Assembly (NCBI GenBank): GCA_963721345.1
Contig: CAVRIT010000001.1
Location: forward strand, 930,001-994,000
Direction: 5' to 3'
Source of the DNA: JACDAN01 sp963721345
GTDB taxonomy: Bacteria > Actinomycetota > Thermoleophilia > Gaiellales > Gaiellaceae
DNA: 64,000 bases
A program made the position numbers and the translations under genes. Shown one piece after another: positions 23,835 through 32,448 of the stretch. A model generated the notes under the pieces. It was not told the origin of the DNA. It was given only the letters and a program-made list of their open reading frames with translations, and did not search any database. Within the stretch, counting starts at the first letter, position 1; the number at the start of each line of letters is the position of its first letter.

Positions 23835-24673
23835 GTCGGCGCCAGGAGCTCCGACCGCAGCGAGACCAGCGCCGCGATCGCCTGCTCTTTCATCCCGACG
23901 TCGATCTCGTGAAGGCTGAACTTCGCGCGCTCGTAGAGGTGCGTCAGCTCGGAGACCAGCCGTGGCGCTCCGGGGACGCCCTCGAGCTCCGGCGCCACGC
24001 GCTGCTGGTACTCCAGCGGGGCCTCGAACGGCTCCCGCGGCATGCCGAAGGCGGCGAGCACCCGCTCCATCCGGGCATACGCCGAGATCACCGCCCGCCG
24101 CGCGTCCGGCTCGTTGCGGAGGTCCTCCAGCGTGTCGTCCACGAGCGCCGCGAGCTCGTCCAGGAGCTCGCCCTCGCTGCGCGGATCGAAGATCGTCCTG
24201 CGGCGGGCCTGAGCTCGGTAGTACGCGACGAGCCCCACCGCCCCGCCCGCGACGACGAACAGCGGGAGCCACCGGAACTCCGGCGTTCGCTCGTCGTCGG
24301 CCTCGGCCGGGCGCCTCGCCTCGACCCGCGGAGGCGACCTCGGCTCCCGCCGGCTTTCCTCGCCGTCCCAGATCCGGCTCAGGGCCACGACCGTCGCACA
24401 GGCGAGCGCGACGTAGACGAGCACGCCCACGTCGCGGCGACGGCCTGTGCGGGACCGCGGCGCGTGTCGGTGACTGGCGACGAAGAGCCAGAGGAAGAGG
24501 GGCAGCGCCACGAAGAAGAGCACGACCGCGGTGCTGAGGACGTAGTCCCAGAACACGACCGGGACGGTCCGCCCCTCCCCGCCCTCGCTTCCGAGCGGCG
24601 CACGGCCGCCGGCGGCGAGGGCTACGAGCGCGAGCAGTCCCAGGAGCAGCGTCGCGACGCCCAGGGCGCGCAC
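23831..24673 (-). CDS. DUF4129 membrane protein
   Basis: 280 aa, GTG start. Three membrane spans (N-terminal LGVATLLLGLLALVALAAG, then VLFFVALPLFLWLFVA, then a segment near 145-165) and a cytoplasmic C-terminal DUF4129 domain: ARRAVISAYARMERVLAAFG, APLEYQQRVAPELEG and LTHLYERAKFSLHEI. DUF4129 commonly accompanies MoxR, DUF58 and transglutaminase-like proteins; the transglutaminase is not present in this operon. It starts 3 bp after the M11-like protease stop. Confidence 0.88.
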   Translation of the reverse strand: MRALGVATLLLGLLALVALAAGGRAPLGSEGGEGRTVPVVFWDYVLSTAVVLFFVALPLFLWLFVASHRHAPRSRTGRRRDVGVLVYVALACATVVALSRIWDGEESRREPRSPPRVEARRPAEADDERTPEFRWLPLFVVAGGAVGLVAYYRAQARRRTIFDPRSEGELLDELAALVDDTLEDLRNEPDARRAVISAYARMERVLAAFGMPREPFEAPLEYQQRVAPELEGVPGAPRLVSELTHLYERAKFSLHEIDVGMKEQAIAALVSLRSELLAPT

Positions 24674-24676
24674 CGG

Positions 24677-25903
24677 TTACCTCACGCGCAGACGCCGAGT
24701 GGCGGAAGGGCCGCGGTTTCCCGCGCGGTCGAAGGCGAACACCGCGACCTTGTGCCAGCCGCGCGAGAGTCGAAAGCGCGCCTCGGGGACGCCCAGCGGG
24801 CCGGCCTGCAGGTCCTTCGCCACGACGCGTCCGTCGGCGACCACGGCGTACGACTCTACTCCGCTTCCTCGGTCGGTCGCCTCGCTCCACGTCAGCTGGA
24901 CGCGTCCACGCCCACGGGCGCGAGCCCGAAGGCGCGGACGCGACGGTCGGCTCCGGTCGAGCCACTCGAATCTCAGGGCCGCAGACTCGGGCGCATGCCG
25001 CTCTACGGTGACGCGGAAGGCGCCGGGCTGGACGAACGACTCGCCCGCCACGTAGGCGAAGCGATTGTGCTCTGCCCGGTTGCCGAGCAGCAGGTTGCTC
25101 CGTGGGTAGGGCGAGCCGAACGAGAACTCCGCCGGGCCAACTGTGGCGACGACGCCCGCAGGCTGCGGGAAACCCTCCAGGAATGGCGGCGTCTCCTGCC
25201 CGCGCGACTCGAACCAGTACTCGTTCGCAGCCGACGTGACGACGAGGGCCTGCGGCAGCGTCGTGGGCCCCTCGATCGGCCCGAGCTCGTGCGTCGCGTT
25301 CCGGTCGGCTCGGACGATGCCGGTCAGCCACTCGAGCTGGGCCTTCTCGTACGCGTTGAGGTCGCCGTCGCCGCCGCCCATGACGCTGAACGACCCGCCG
25401 TACTCCGAGATGGGGCACCTCGAGCAGTCCCAGCGGCTCGAGTGCCCGAGGCCCAGCGTGTGCCCGAGCTCGTGGGCGGCCAGCGCCCGGAAGAGCCGGC
25501 CGTTGAGCAGCACCTCGGTCGGGTTCGCCTCGCCGAAGAACGTGCAGGCCGGGACTTCCGGGGTGATGATCACCGCCCGCTGGAAGCCGTCGAAGATCGA
25601 CGCCGGCAGCTCGTTCCGGATCACCGTCGCGTCGCAGCTGTCGAAGACCGTGCGCCGGAGCTGGACGGGGCCGGCCACGGCCCCGGGCATCGACAGCCGG
25701 CCGGACGACGACGCGCGAAAGAAGGCGTCGGTCTCGGCGGCGACGCGCTCGACGTCCGACGGGGCGAATGACGCCGGGCCCCACGTCGCGAGCACGTAGA
25801 GCGTCCGCAGCTCGCCGGCGACTGCTGCCGCCGCAGGCGCCGGCGCGAGCGCGGCGACGACGCCGGCGAGGATCGCCGTGATGTGAGCGCGGCGTAGACG
25901 CAT
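24677..25903 (-). CDS. Secreted metzincin protease (gametolysin/M11-like)
   Basis: 408 aa with signal peptide (ITAILAGVVAALAPAPAAAA). The metzincin zinc site HELGHTLGLGHSS lies at residues 144-156, and the Met-turn is supplied by SVMGGG ~25 residues later. Four Cys near the active site (DSCDATV, PACTFFG, WDCSRC) could form disulfides. The C-terminus (~300-408) is a beta-sandwich (RGRVQLTWSEATDRGSGVES). It probably digests extracellular proteins. It is the first gene of the operon leading into DUF4129 and MoxR, which suggests that complex may help export or mature it; this is inference. Confidence 0.85.
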   Translation of the reverse strand: MRLRRAHITAILAGVVAALAPAPAAAAVAGELRTLYVLATWGPASFAPSDVERVAAETDAFFRASSSGRLSMPGAVAGPVQLRRTVFDSCDATVIRNELPASIFDGFQRAVIITPEVPACTFFGEANPTEVLLNGRLFRALAAHELGHTLGLGHSSRWDCSRCPISEYGGSFSVMGGGDGDLNAYEKAQLEWLTGIVRADRNATHELGPIEGPTTLPQALVVTSAANEYWFESRGQETPPFLEGFPQPAGVVATVGPAEFSFGSPYPRSNLLLGNRAEHNRFAYVAGESFVQPGAFRVTVERHAPESAALRFEWLDRSRPSRPRLRARARGRGRVQLTWSEATDRGSGVESYAVVADGRVVAKDLQAGPLGVPEARFRLSRGWHKVAVFAFDRAGNRGPSATRRLRVR

Positions 25904-25984
25904 AGCCCTACGAACCAGCAGACGTCACGAGGCGGCCGAATGATGGCGACGCGACGGACGGGTTAACCGCCGCTTAATGAGGCG

Positions 25985-26356
25985 TCAGGCGTAGACCGGG
26001 GCGAGATCCACGTAGATGCGGTACTCGTCGAAGAGATCGCCGCCGCGCCGGCCGACCACCACCGCAGGCAGCGTCACCGCGTCGTCGTCCAGCCGCGTAT
26101 AGGTGACGTCGACCTCCACGATCTCGGTCTCGCCGAGCGCCCACTCTCCGACGATGCGATGGCTGAGGCCCTTGATCGAAGCGAACAAGCCGTCGATGCC
26201 CTCCTCGATCGCCTCGCGGCCGACAAGCTCGTCGGCGTTCCCGAACCGCAGCACGCAGTCCTCGGACAGATGTGAGGCGAACGCCTTCGCATCCATCCGA
26301 TCCACGTCTGCGAAGACCTTCGCGTAGGCGCTGGTCTGCTGCACGGCGCGGATCAT
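25985..26356 (-). CDS. SnoaL/NTF2-like protein
   Basis: About 123 aa from ATG 26356 (MIRAVQQTSAYAKVFADVDR). It has the SnoaL-like pattern: DRMDAKAFASHLSEDCVLRF, GREAIEEGIDGLFASIKGLS-HRIVGEW and EIVEVDVTYTRLDDDAVTLP. Such cone-shaped folds bind small hydrophobic ligands or act as isomerases/hydrolases; the role cannot be set. It diverges from the CGNR regulator gene, and the pair shares a palindromic promoter region. Confidence 0.7.
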   Translation of the reverse strand: MIRAVQQTSAYAKVFADVDRMDAKAFASHLSEDCVLRFGNADELVGREAIEEGIDGLFASIKGLSHRIVGEWALGETEIVEVDVTYTRLDDDAVTLPAVVVGRRGGDLFDEYRIYVDLAPVYA

Positions 26357-26384
26357 TTCACGGGAGTGCTTGCGAACTCGCTCA

Positions 26385-26413
26385 CTAACCGTTAAATTAG
26401 TTTTAATGGTTAG
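26385..26413. promoter_or_regulatory. AT-rich divergent promoter with CTAACC...GGTTAG inverted repeat
   Basis: CTAACC at 26385-26390 and GGTTAG at 26408-26413 flank an AT-rich core (GTTAAATTAGTTTTAAT), a strong compositional outlier here. The right arm overlaps the ATG of the CGNR gene, which suggests autoregulation. Confidence 0.45.
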
Positions 26414-26975
26414 CACGCTTCCTCCCTATCAGCGCCTCGTCGACGGCCTCCTGCTTCCGGCCGCCGTCGCCAACCACCCCGCGCTCGACTTCTGCAACAC
26501 CCGCGCAGGGTGGGGCGAGCCGGAGCCCGGTGAGTACCTGGAGAGCTACGACCACGTCGTGCTGCTGGCCCGTGAGGCCGGTCTCGTCGAGGGGGTCACG
26601 AACCGCGGCGGCGCCGATCTCCTCGAGCGCGCGCTCGAGCTCCGCGAGGCGATCTACGGCGCCTGCACCGATCCGAGCGACGTCGAAGCCGTCGAGTACG
26701 TCGCCGGCGAGGCCCGCCGCGCCGCGGCGCAGGCCGAGCTCGTCCGCGGTGAAGGCTGGAAGGTGCGCGAGGGCGCCGAGCGGCCCCTGCTCGAGCTCGC
26801 GCGCTCCGCGGCCGAGCTCCTCGCGTCCGACATGGTGGACCGGGTCGGCCGCTGTCCGGGACACAACTGCGGCTGGCTCTTCCTCGATTCGCGCGGCCGC
26901 CGCAAGTGGTGTGTCATGGAGACCTGCGGCAACCGCGCAAAGGCCCGGCGCTTCGCGGCAAAGGCGCGCGCCTGA
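26406..26975 (+). CDS. CGNR zinc-finger (ABATE domain) transcription regulator-like protein
   Basis: 189 aa from ATG 26406. The N-terminal ABATE region (HPALDFCNTRAGWG... YDHVVLLAREAGLV) precedes a C-terminal CGNR zinc finger: CPGHNCGWLFLDSRGRRKWC then METCGNRAKARRF. The four Cys and the CGNR motif are intact. Members are thought to bind DNA and sense stress; they often pair with SnoaL or redox enzymes, as here. Its stop overlaps the permease start (TGATG). Confidence 0.85.
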   Translation: MVSTLPPYQRLVDGLLLPAAVANHPALDFCNTRAGWGEPEPGEYLESYDHVVLLAREAGLVEGVTNRGGADLLERALELREAIYGACTDPSDVEAVEYVAGEARRAAAQAELVRGEGWKVREGAERPLLELARSAAELLASDMVDRVGRCPGHNCGWLFLDSRGRRKWCVMETCGNRAKARRFAAKARA

Positions 26976-27940
26976 TGCTGGCCTTCGCCGTCAGACGCAT
27001 CCTCTGGACGATCCCGGTCCTCCTCGTCTGCGCGACGATCCTCTTCGGGCTGATGCGGCTGATGAGCGAGAGCCGCTCGCTGCGGAACGGCCCGCCGCTC
27101 GGGCTCTCGAACGTCGCCTGGGTGAAGTACGGCGACTGGCAGCCCGAGTCGATCAAGCGCAACCAGGAGCGGAAGATGGGGCTGGACAAGCCGTGGCACG
27201 TGCAGTACGTCCGCTACCTGCGCTCGATCGTCCAGCTCGACTTCGGCCAGACGTTCACGTTCCCCAACCGGACCGTGAACCAGATCCTCCGGCAGCAGGG
27301 CCCGATCACGCTCGAGCTCGTCCTGCTGGCCCTCGCGTTCGCCTTCCTCGTCGGGATCCCGCTGGGGGTGCTCGCCGCGCTCCGCAAGGACACGATCGTC
27401 GACCACGTCGCGACCGCCGTGATCGCCGTGACGATGAGCGTCCCGAGCTTCTTCGTCGCGACGATCCTGCTCTGGCTGCTGGCAGTGGAGGCGGGCGTCG
27501 TGCCGGTGTTCGGCTGGGACAGCTGGCGGGCGAAGGTCCTCCCGGTGCTCGTCCTCGCACTCGTCCCGCTCTCGATGGTGACGCGGGTGCTTCGCGCGGC
27601 GACGATCGAGGTGCTCGAGGCGGAGCACGTGGCGACCGCCCGCGCCAAGGGGCTCCGCTGGCGCCGCGTCGTCCGCGTCCACGTCCTGCCGCCGGCGCTC
27701 GTCCCGGTGCTGTCGATGACCGGCCCGCTGATCGGCGCGCTCGTCACCGGCCTCTTCGTCGTCGAGTACGTGTTCGCGATCCCGGGGATCGGCCGGTACT
27801 TCATCGCCGCCGCAGGAATGGGCGACTACCCGCTCACGCTCGGGCTCACCGTCGTGCTGACGACGCTGATCGTGCTCGCGAACCTCGCGTCGGATCTCGC
27901 GCTGGCCGCGATCGACCCGCGGATCCGCGACGGGACTTAG
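26975..27940 (+). CDS. Peptide/nickel-type ABC transporter permease (DppB-like), orphan
   Basis: 321 aa: N-terminal LAFAVRRILWTIPVLLVCAT, then five further membrane segments. The ABC permease EAA-type loop is RAATIEVLEAEHVATARAKG followed by LRWRRVVRVHVLPPALVPVL. The family block FAIPGIGRYFIAAAGMGDYP is near the C-terminus. It would import oligopeptides or similar solutes, but no DppC, ATPases or binding protein follow. The gene ends at TAG 27938 directly before a nuclease fragment, so the operon has been cut at this point. Confidence 0.88.
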   Translation: MLAFAVRRILWTIPVLLVCATILFGLMRLMSESRSLRNGPPLGLSNVAWVKYGDWQPESIKRNQERKMGLDKPWHVQYVRYLRSIVQLDFGQTFTFPNRTVNQILRQQGPITLELVLLALAFAFLVGIPLGVLAALRKDTIVDHVATAVIAVTMSVPSFFVATILLWLLAVEAGVVPVFGWDSWRAKVLPVLVLALVPLSMVTRVLRAATIEVLEAEHVATARAKGLRWRRVVRVHVLPPALVPVLSMTGPLIGALVTGLFVVEYVFAIPGIGRYFIAAAGMGDYPLTLGLTVVLTTLIVLANLASDLALAAIDPRIRDGT

Positions 27941-27941
27941 C

Positions 27942-28442
27942 CACATCTACGACGACGGCGGCGTACACGGCGGGCTCAAGCCCGGCTCGCGGTTCGTGAT
28001 CGCCGGCGACCAGAACTCCGATCCGCTCGACGGCGACAGCGTCCCCGGCTCGATCCAGCAGCTGCTGAACCATCCGCTGGTGAACACGTCGAAGACGCCG
28101 ACAAGTGCCGGCGCACCCGAGGCAGCCGCGCTGCAGGGAGGCGCAAACGCGTCGCACCGCGGTGACCCGAAGTACGACACGGCGGACTTCGCCGACAACG
28201 CACCGGGGAACCTCCGGGCCGACTACGTGCTGCCGTCGAAGAACATGCAGATCGTCGACAGCGCGGTGTTCTGGCCGCTCAGGTCCGACCCGCTGTTCCG
28301 GCTCACGGGCGAGTTCATCCTCCCGACCTCGGCCAACCCGTGGCTCGCGGTCGGCGGCTTCCCGACGTCCGATCACCGCCTCGTCTGGGTCGACGTGAAG
28401 ACCCAGACCCGCAGTCACGACGACGACGACGACGACGATTGA
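27942..28442 (+). pseudogene. C-terminal fragment of a secreted endonuclease/exonuclease/phosphatase-family protein
   Basis: Open frame without its own start from 27942 (HIYDDGGVHGGLKPGSRFV). Conserved EEP blocks: VIAGDQNSDPLDGDS (metal-binding D-x-N), NLRADYVLPS and the terminal SDHRLVWVDV. It ends in a run of seven Asp. The first ~300 residues of a normal family member are missing. It abuts the orphan permease, so a deletion or an assembly join fused the two loci near 27940. Weak internal start candidates exist (GTG 27996), but no full enzyme could result. Confidence 0.7.
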
Positions 28443-28453
28443 GGCGCGCGGCC

Positions 28454-28479
28454 GGGGGGCGGCCTTCGGGCCGCTCCCC
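28454..28479. terminator. GC-rich UUCG-loop hairpin between convergent genes
   Basis: 11-bp stem (one G-T pair) closed by TTCG: arms 28454-28464 and 28469-28479. It lies between the nuclease remnant (ends 28442) and the leftward gene ending at 28481; no U-tract. Confidence 0.65.
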
Positions 28480-28480
28480 G

Positions 28481-29344
28481 TCAGCCGCTGACCGGCGGCG
28501 GGCTCTCCGGCCCGCAGTCGATCGAGCGCGCCGGTGCTCGGCCGGCAGGCTGCGGCTCGTACCGCGGCGAACAGCGGTAGACGAGCGTGAGGCCGGCGTA
28601 CGCCCCTTCAACCGCGCGCGCTCGGACCCTGCACGTCCAATGCTCCCAGGTGACGTGCTTCCCACAGTCGGGTCGTCCCTGGATCAGCCGCTGCGCGCCG
28701 AGGAGCGAGGACGTCGTCATCGACTCCGCGTACACGCGCGGATCGCCCTGGCGCCCGGAGAACGGGCTCTCCCGAACCTCGATTCGCTCGAAGACCGTCG
28801 AGGCCGAGATCACCGCGATCGCGCCGAGCGCGACGAGACCGACGAGCACGAAGCGTCGGCGGACCGGATCGTCCCGCGGCGGCGCGTAATGCGCCGGCGG
28901 CGGCTGGTACTGCGGCAGCGGCGTGTCTTGCGGCGCCCGCCCGAGCACCGCAGCCGCTATGGCCCGCGCCTCGGCGGGATCCATTCCCTCCGTGAGACGT
29001 GCCTGGACTTCGCCGGCGAGCGCTGGGTCGTACCGCTTCGTCCGCGAGACCCGGCCGAGTTCCTTGCGCACCTCGAGCTCGTGCGGCGTGACGTAGAGGA
29101 GGACGCGGCCGAAGAGATGCCAGACGAGCGAGGCGACGACGTAGACCTCGATCAATGCCCACCCGATCCCGAAGAGTCCCGAGCCGCCTCGGTACACGAG
29201 CGAGCCGACACCCGCAATCGTCCACACAGCGAGCCACGCTGCTGTCCAGCCCAACTCTTTCCGCGACGCGTTCGGCCCGACGCGAACGATCAGACGGTCG
29301 CCGAACTCGATCATCCGCAAGCCGGGCGGCGGCTTGAAGTCCAT
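28481..29344 (-). CDS. Membrane protein with short C-terminal-domain motif, function unknown
   Basis: 287 aa from ATG 29344 (MDFKPPPGLRM), preferred over upstream starts because AGGA lies at proper spacing. Two close hydrophobic helices (AAWLAVWTIAGVGSLVY and FGIGWALIEVYVVASLVWHL) are followed by a PH-like stretch (VLLYVTPHELEVRKELG) and a short helix (ARLTEGMDPAEARAIAAAVL). A Pro/Tyr linker, a third membrane span (VLVGLVALGAIAVISAS) and a Cys-containing exterior domain complete it. Unrecognised. Confidence 0.65.
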   Translation of the reverse strand: MDFKPPPGLRMIEFGDRLIVRVGPNASRKELGWTAAWLAVWTIAGVGSLVYRGGSGLFGIGWALIEVYVVASLVWHLFGRVLLYVTPHELEVRKELGRVSRTKRYDPALAGEVQARLTEGMDPAEARAIAAAVLGRAPQDTPLPQYQPPPAHYAPPRDDPVRRRFVLVGLVALGAIAVISASTVFERIEVRESPFSGRQGDPRVYAESMTTSSLLGAQRLIQGRPDCGKHVTWEHWTCRVRARAVEGAYAGLTLVYRCSPRYEPQPAGRAPARSIDCGPESPPPVSG

Positions 29345-29415
29345 CGTGGTCCTCATTACGAGTCGTAGACGGGCGGGACGCCATCGCCCTATCGGGTGAC
29401 GCCTAGGATCCGGGC

Positions 29416-30066
29416 GTGTTCGCCGAGACCCTCGCCGCCGCATCGCTCATCTGTCTCGACCCGGGTCACGGAACGCCGCCGGCGATCGGGCGGCAGCGCG
29501 AGCCGATCGGACCGGGCGCGCGGGTGACGAAGATCAAGGACGGCGGCGGCGCGCCGGGCGAGGCGGAGGTCGTGCTTGCGATTGCGAACCGCACACGCGC
29601 CCTGCTCCTCCGTCGCGGCTACCGCGTGTCGATGACGCGGACCGGGCCGACGTACCGGGGCGGCAACGTCGACCGCGCGCGGTTCTGCAACCGCAGCGGG
29701 GCCGCGCTGATGCTGCGGATCCACGCCGACGGCTCGTCCGACCCGTCCAGCCGTGGAGTCTCCACGCTCTATCCCGCGCTACGGCGCGGCTGGACGGACG
29801 ACGTCTATGCCGACAGCCTGCGGGCAGCGCGGGCGATCCAGCCGTCGCTCGTCGCCGCGACGCGGGCTCGGGACATCGGTCTCGTACGCCGCTCGGACCT
29901 GACCGGCTTCAACTGGGCGGACGTGCCGGCCGTCCTCGTCGAGACGGGGTTCCTCTCGAACCCCGGGGAGCGGCGTCTCCTCAGCTCGAGCGCCTACCAG
30001 TGGCGCGTCGCTCGCGGGCTGTCGACCGGTGTCGCCAGGTTCATCCCGTCAGGCGGAAGAGCATGA
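29416..30066 (+). CDS. N-acetylmuramoyl-L-alanine amidase (Amidase_3)
   Basis: 216 aa, GTG start. Zinc amidase that cleaves the lactyl-peptide bond of peptidoglycan. Conserved residues: His in LDPGHG, Glu in APGEAEVVLAI, His in LRIHADGS and the catalytic Glu in VETGFLSNPGERRLL. The N-terminus is very short, so a signal peptide is not obvious (AETLAAASLICLDPGH). The 3' end overlaps the opposite gene by 26 bp. Confidence 0.88.
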   Translation: MFAETLAAASLICLDPGHGTPPAIGRQREPIGPGARVTKIKDGGGAPGEAEVVLAIANRTRALLLRRGYRVSMTRTGPTYRGGNVDRARFCNRSGAALMLRIHADGSSDPSSRGVSTLYPALRRGWTDDVYADSLRAARAIQPSLVAATRARDIGLVRRSDLTGFNWADVPAVLVETGFLSNPGERRLLSSSAYQWRVARGLSTGVARFIPSGGRA

Positions 30067-30508
30067 TGTGGCGGCGAGGCCGGCGGGTCGTCCGGATCAC
30101 CGTCAGCGTCCCGCGCGCATCGTCGTAGAGCCGCGTCCCGCCGAGGATCGCGAGCTCGTAGAGCTCCCGGTAGTGGATGGAGCCGCCGGCGATCAGCCGG
30201 CCGCGAGGCATGAAGATCGTCACCGTGCACGAGCGCGTCAACCGGCCCGTGAACGTGCAGACGTACTCCGCGTGGCCGATCGGCGCCGACTTCAGCCGCC
30301 GGTTGAAGAGGTTGTGCCGCCCGATCTCCGTGTCGCCGATGCCTCTCCCGGGGCTGCCCTGATCGATGCGCACATTGCTGATCTCCCGGCTGGTCAGCCG
30401 GATCTTCCCCGGCCCGGTGGCCGCGTCCGGGCCCGAGCCCCACTCGTAGACGAGCGCCGCGGCGGCGACCCCTGCCGCGAGCACGAGCACGTTCAGGAGG
30501 CGTGGCAT
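30041..30508 (-). CDS. Exported AOC/dirigent-like beta-barrel protein
   Basis: 155 aa; ATG 30508 is set by AAAGGAG six bases upstream. N-terminal membrane/signal segment (LLNVLVLAAGVAAAALVYEW), then a beta-barrel pattern: EYVCTFTGRLTRSCTVTIF, RGRLIAGGSIHYRELYEL and ILGGTRLYDDARGTLTVI. The last block is characteristic of allene-oxide-cyclase/dirigent-like barrels. Bacterial members have no assigned role. It lies just downstream of the histidine kinase gene. Confidence 0.65.
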   Translation of the reverse strand: MPRLLNVLVLAAGVAAAALVYEWGSGPDAATGPGKIRLTSREISNVRIDQGSPGRGIGDTEIGRHNLFNRRLKSAPIGHAEYVCTFTGRLTRSCTVTIFMPRGRLIAGGSIHYRELYELAILGGTRLYDDARGTLTVIRTTRRPRRHIMLFRLTG

Positions 30509-30519
30509 GACTACTCCTT

Positions 30520-32040
30520 TCAAGGCTGGCGCCGTCCTCGGCCGTTCGCGGCCATCGGGAGCTCGAGCCAGAAGATGGAACCTTTCCCACGGGTGCTTTC
30601 GAACTTCATCCGTCCACCGTGCGCCTCTACGACAGAGCGGGCAATCGTGAGCCCGAGGCCGGTACCGGGGATGCCGCTCTCGTCAGCGTCTCCGCGGAAG
30701 AACTTCGCGAACACACGCTGCTGGAGCTCGTTCGGGATGCCGAGACCCTCGTCGCGGACGCTGATGCGGACCTGGCTGTCGACCTGCTCGGCTTTGACCT
30801 GCACGGTCCCCCCGTCGGGCGAATACTTGATTGCGTTCGACAGAAGATTGCCTATGACCTGCGCGAGCCGGTTGGGATCGCCGTCCACGGTCAGCGCCTT
30901 CGCCGGCAGCGACGCGTGCAGCTCGTGCTTCGCACTCTGCCCCTTGAAGAGCTGCACCTGCTCGGCCACCACTGCGCCGATGTCGATCAGCTTGCGCGAG
31001 AGCTCGAGCTCGCCCTGCTCGAGGCGCTCTGCATCGAGGAAGTCGTTCAGGAGCGAAGAGAGCCGTCGCGCCTGGGCGTTCACGATCTCGAGATAGCGCC
31101 GCTGCTCCTCCGGCGGGACGTCCCGGTCGAGCAGGATCGACGTGAAACCCAGAACGCTCGCGAGAGGTGTCCGCAGCTCGTGCGAGACGATCCTGACGAG
31201 CTCGGACTTCCTTCGCTCGCTCTGGCGGAGCTGCTCGTTCTGGCTCTCGAGCTCTGCGCGGCTGCGCTCGATCTCCTCCGCCATGCGGTTGAACGCCACG
31301 GTCAGCTCACCGACTTCGCCCGGGCCGCCTTCGGAGAGCCGTGTCGACAGGTCTCCTGCGGCCAGACTGCTTGCAGCCGTGGCGACGGCTCGGACCGGAC
31401 GAGCGGTGGACCGCGCGAGGTAGAGGCCGAACAGGACGACGAGCAGCGCACACACCACGAGACCGACGATTCCGATCGCCAAGGCGCGGTCCGCCTGCTT
31501 GTCCGCGGACTGCGCGCTCGCTGACGCGAGCGTGTCCTCTGCGGCCACGAACCGGTCGAACCGGTCGCGGATCTCGTCGGTGCGCCCCTGGCCCTCCGCG
31601 CGAGCGACGTACGTGCGCGCCGCTGCGAGGTTCTCCCGCGCGATCCCGACGAGAGGCCTCGCGTAGTCGCGGATGTAGGCGCGGATCTCTTCGGAGAGCT
31701 GGCGTGCACGGCGCGCCTGCCTGGGATTCTCGGCCGACAGCCGCTCGAAGGCGGCCAGCCGGGCCGGCAGTGCCCTGCGCGCTTCCTGGTACGGGACAAG
31801 GAGTCGCTCGTCCCCCGTCAGGATGAAGCCGCGCAGCCCGGTCTCGAGGTCGACGACGTGCTTCTCGAGCCCGAGGGTCGCGGCAAGGACGTTCTTCGAG
31901 TGCGTCTCGCGTCGCTCCGCCTCGTCGAGCGCGGACAGGGCGCTGATCAGCGCCGCGAACGCTGCGACGACGAGCAGGGCGAGGACGACGCTCGCGGCGA
32001 TCATCCGCGCCGAGAGCGAGAACGAGCGCCGCCGGCTCAT
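30520..32040 (-). CDS. Sensor histidine kinase (CHASE3-HAMP-HisKA-HATPase)
   Basis: 506 aa. N-terminal membrane helix (MIAASVVLALLVVAAFAALI), CHASE3 domain (LEKHVVDLETGLRGFILTGD), second helix (IVGLVVCALLVVLFGLYLAR), HAMP (ASSLAAGDLSTRL) and a coiled coil. The phosphoacceptor is His in VRIVSHELRTPLASV. The HATPase has the N box NLLSNAIKYSPDGG, DEGLGIPNELQQRVFAKFFR and GTGLGLTIA. Its ATG overlaps the stop of the response regulator gene upstream. CHASE3 suggests a periplasmic or membrane stress signal. Confidence 0.93.
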   Translation of the reverse strand: MSRRRSFSLSARMIAASVVLALLVVAAFAALISALSALDEAERRETHSKNVLAATLGLEKHVVDLETGLRGFILTGDERLLVPYQEARRALPARLAAFERLSAENPRQARRARQLSEEIRAYIRDYARPLVGIARENLAAARTYVARAEGQGRTDEIRDRFDRFVAAEDTLASASAQSADKQADRALAIGIVGLVVCALLVVLFGLYLARSTARPVRAVATAASSLAAGDLSTRLSEGGPGEVGELTVAFNRMAEEIERSRAELESQNEQLRQSERRKSELVRIVSHELRTPLASVLGFTSILLDRDVPPEEQRRYLEIVNAQARRLSSLLNDFLDAERLEQGELELSRKLIDIGAVVAEQVQLFKGQSAKHELHASLPAKALTVDGDPNRLAQVIGNLLSNAIKYSPDGGTVQVKAEQVDSQVRISVRDEGLGIPNELQQRVFAKFFRGDADESGIPGTGLGLTIARSVVEAHGGRMKFESTRGKGSIFWLELPMAANGRGRRQP

Positions 32041-32410
32041 GTGGGCTCCCCTAGCACGCGCGTCACCATCGTCGTCAACTCGGCAGGCTCGAACGGCTTC
32101 GGGAGGAAGCCGTCGGCCCGCGCCTCCACCGCCGCCTCGCCGGCGTCGGGCCAGGCGCTGACCAGGATCACGTGCGTCTCCTCGGGCGGAGCTGCTCCCG
32201 GATCGCCGCGAGCACCTCCGAGCCGCTCCGCTTCGGCAGCATCAGGTCGAGGATGATCAGGTCCGGACGGAACTCGAGCGCGAGCTCGACGGCCTGATCC
32301 CCGTCGTGCGCCTCCACGCAGCGGTAACCGTCGCCGACGACGACGCGAATGAGCTGCCGCAGATGCTGATCGTCCTCGCAGATGAGGATCGTCTTGGCAG
32401 TTGTCGGCAC
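32037..32410 (-). CDS. Single-domain response regulator, frameshifted
   Basis: Receiver only, ~124 aa. TILICEDDQHLRQLIRVVVG gives the acidic pair; the phosphorylated Asp is in LIILDLMLPKRSG. One base is missing near 32180-32184. With it restored the frame reads RPEETHVILVSAWPDAGEAA, then DGFLPKPFEPAEL with the conserved Lys-Pro, ending on a TGA that overlaps the kinase ATG. Without an output domain it must act by protein contact or phosphorelay with the adjacent kinase. Confidence 0.85.
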
Positions 32411-32448
32411 TTTCTCGGCCTACTCAGCGTAGCGGTAGGCCAGGGGCG

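Noticed and set aside
23328..25784. 818-codon leftward frame over the MoxR operon
   Set aside because: It is composed of shadow sequence over the M11 and DUF4129 genes; only the last 168 codons are a real gene.
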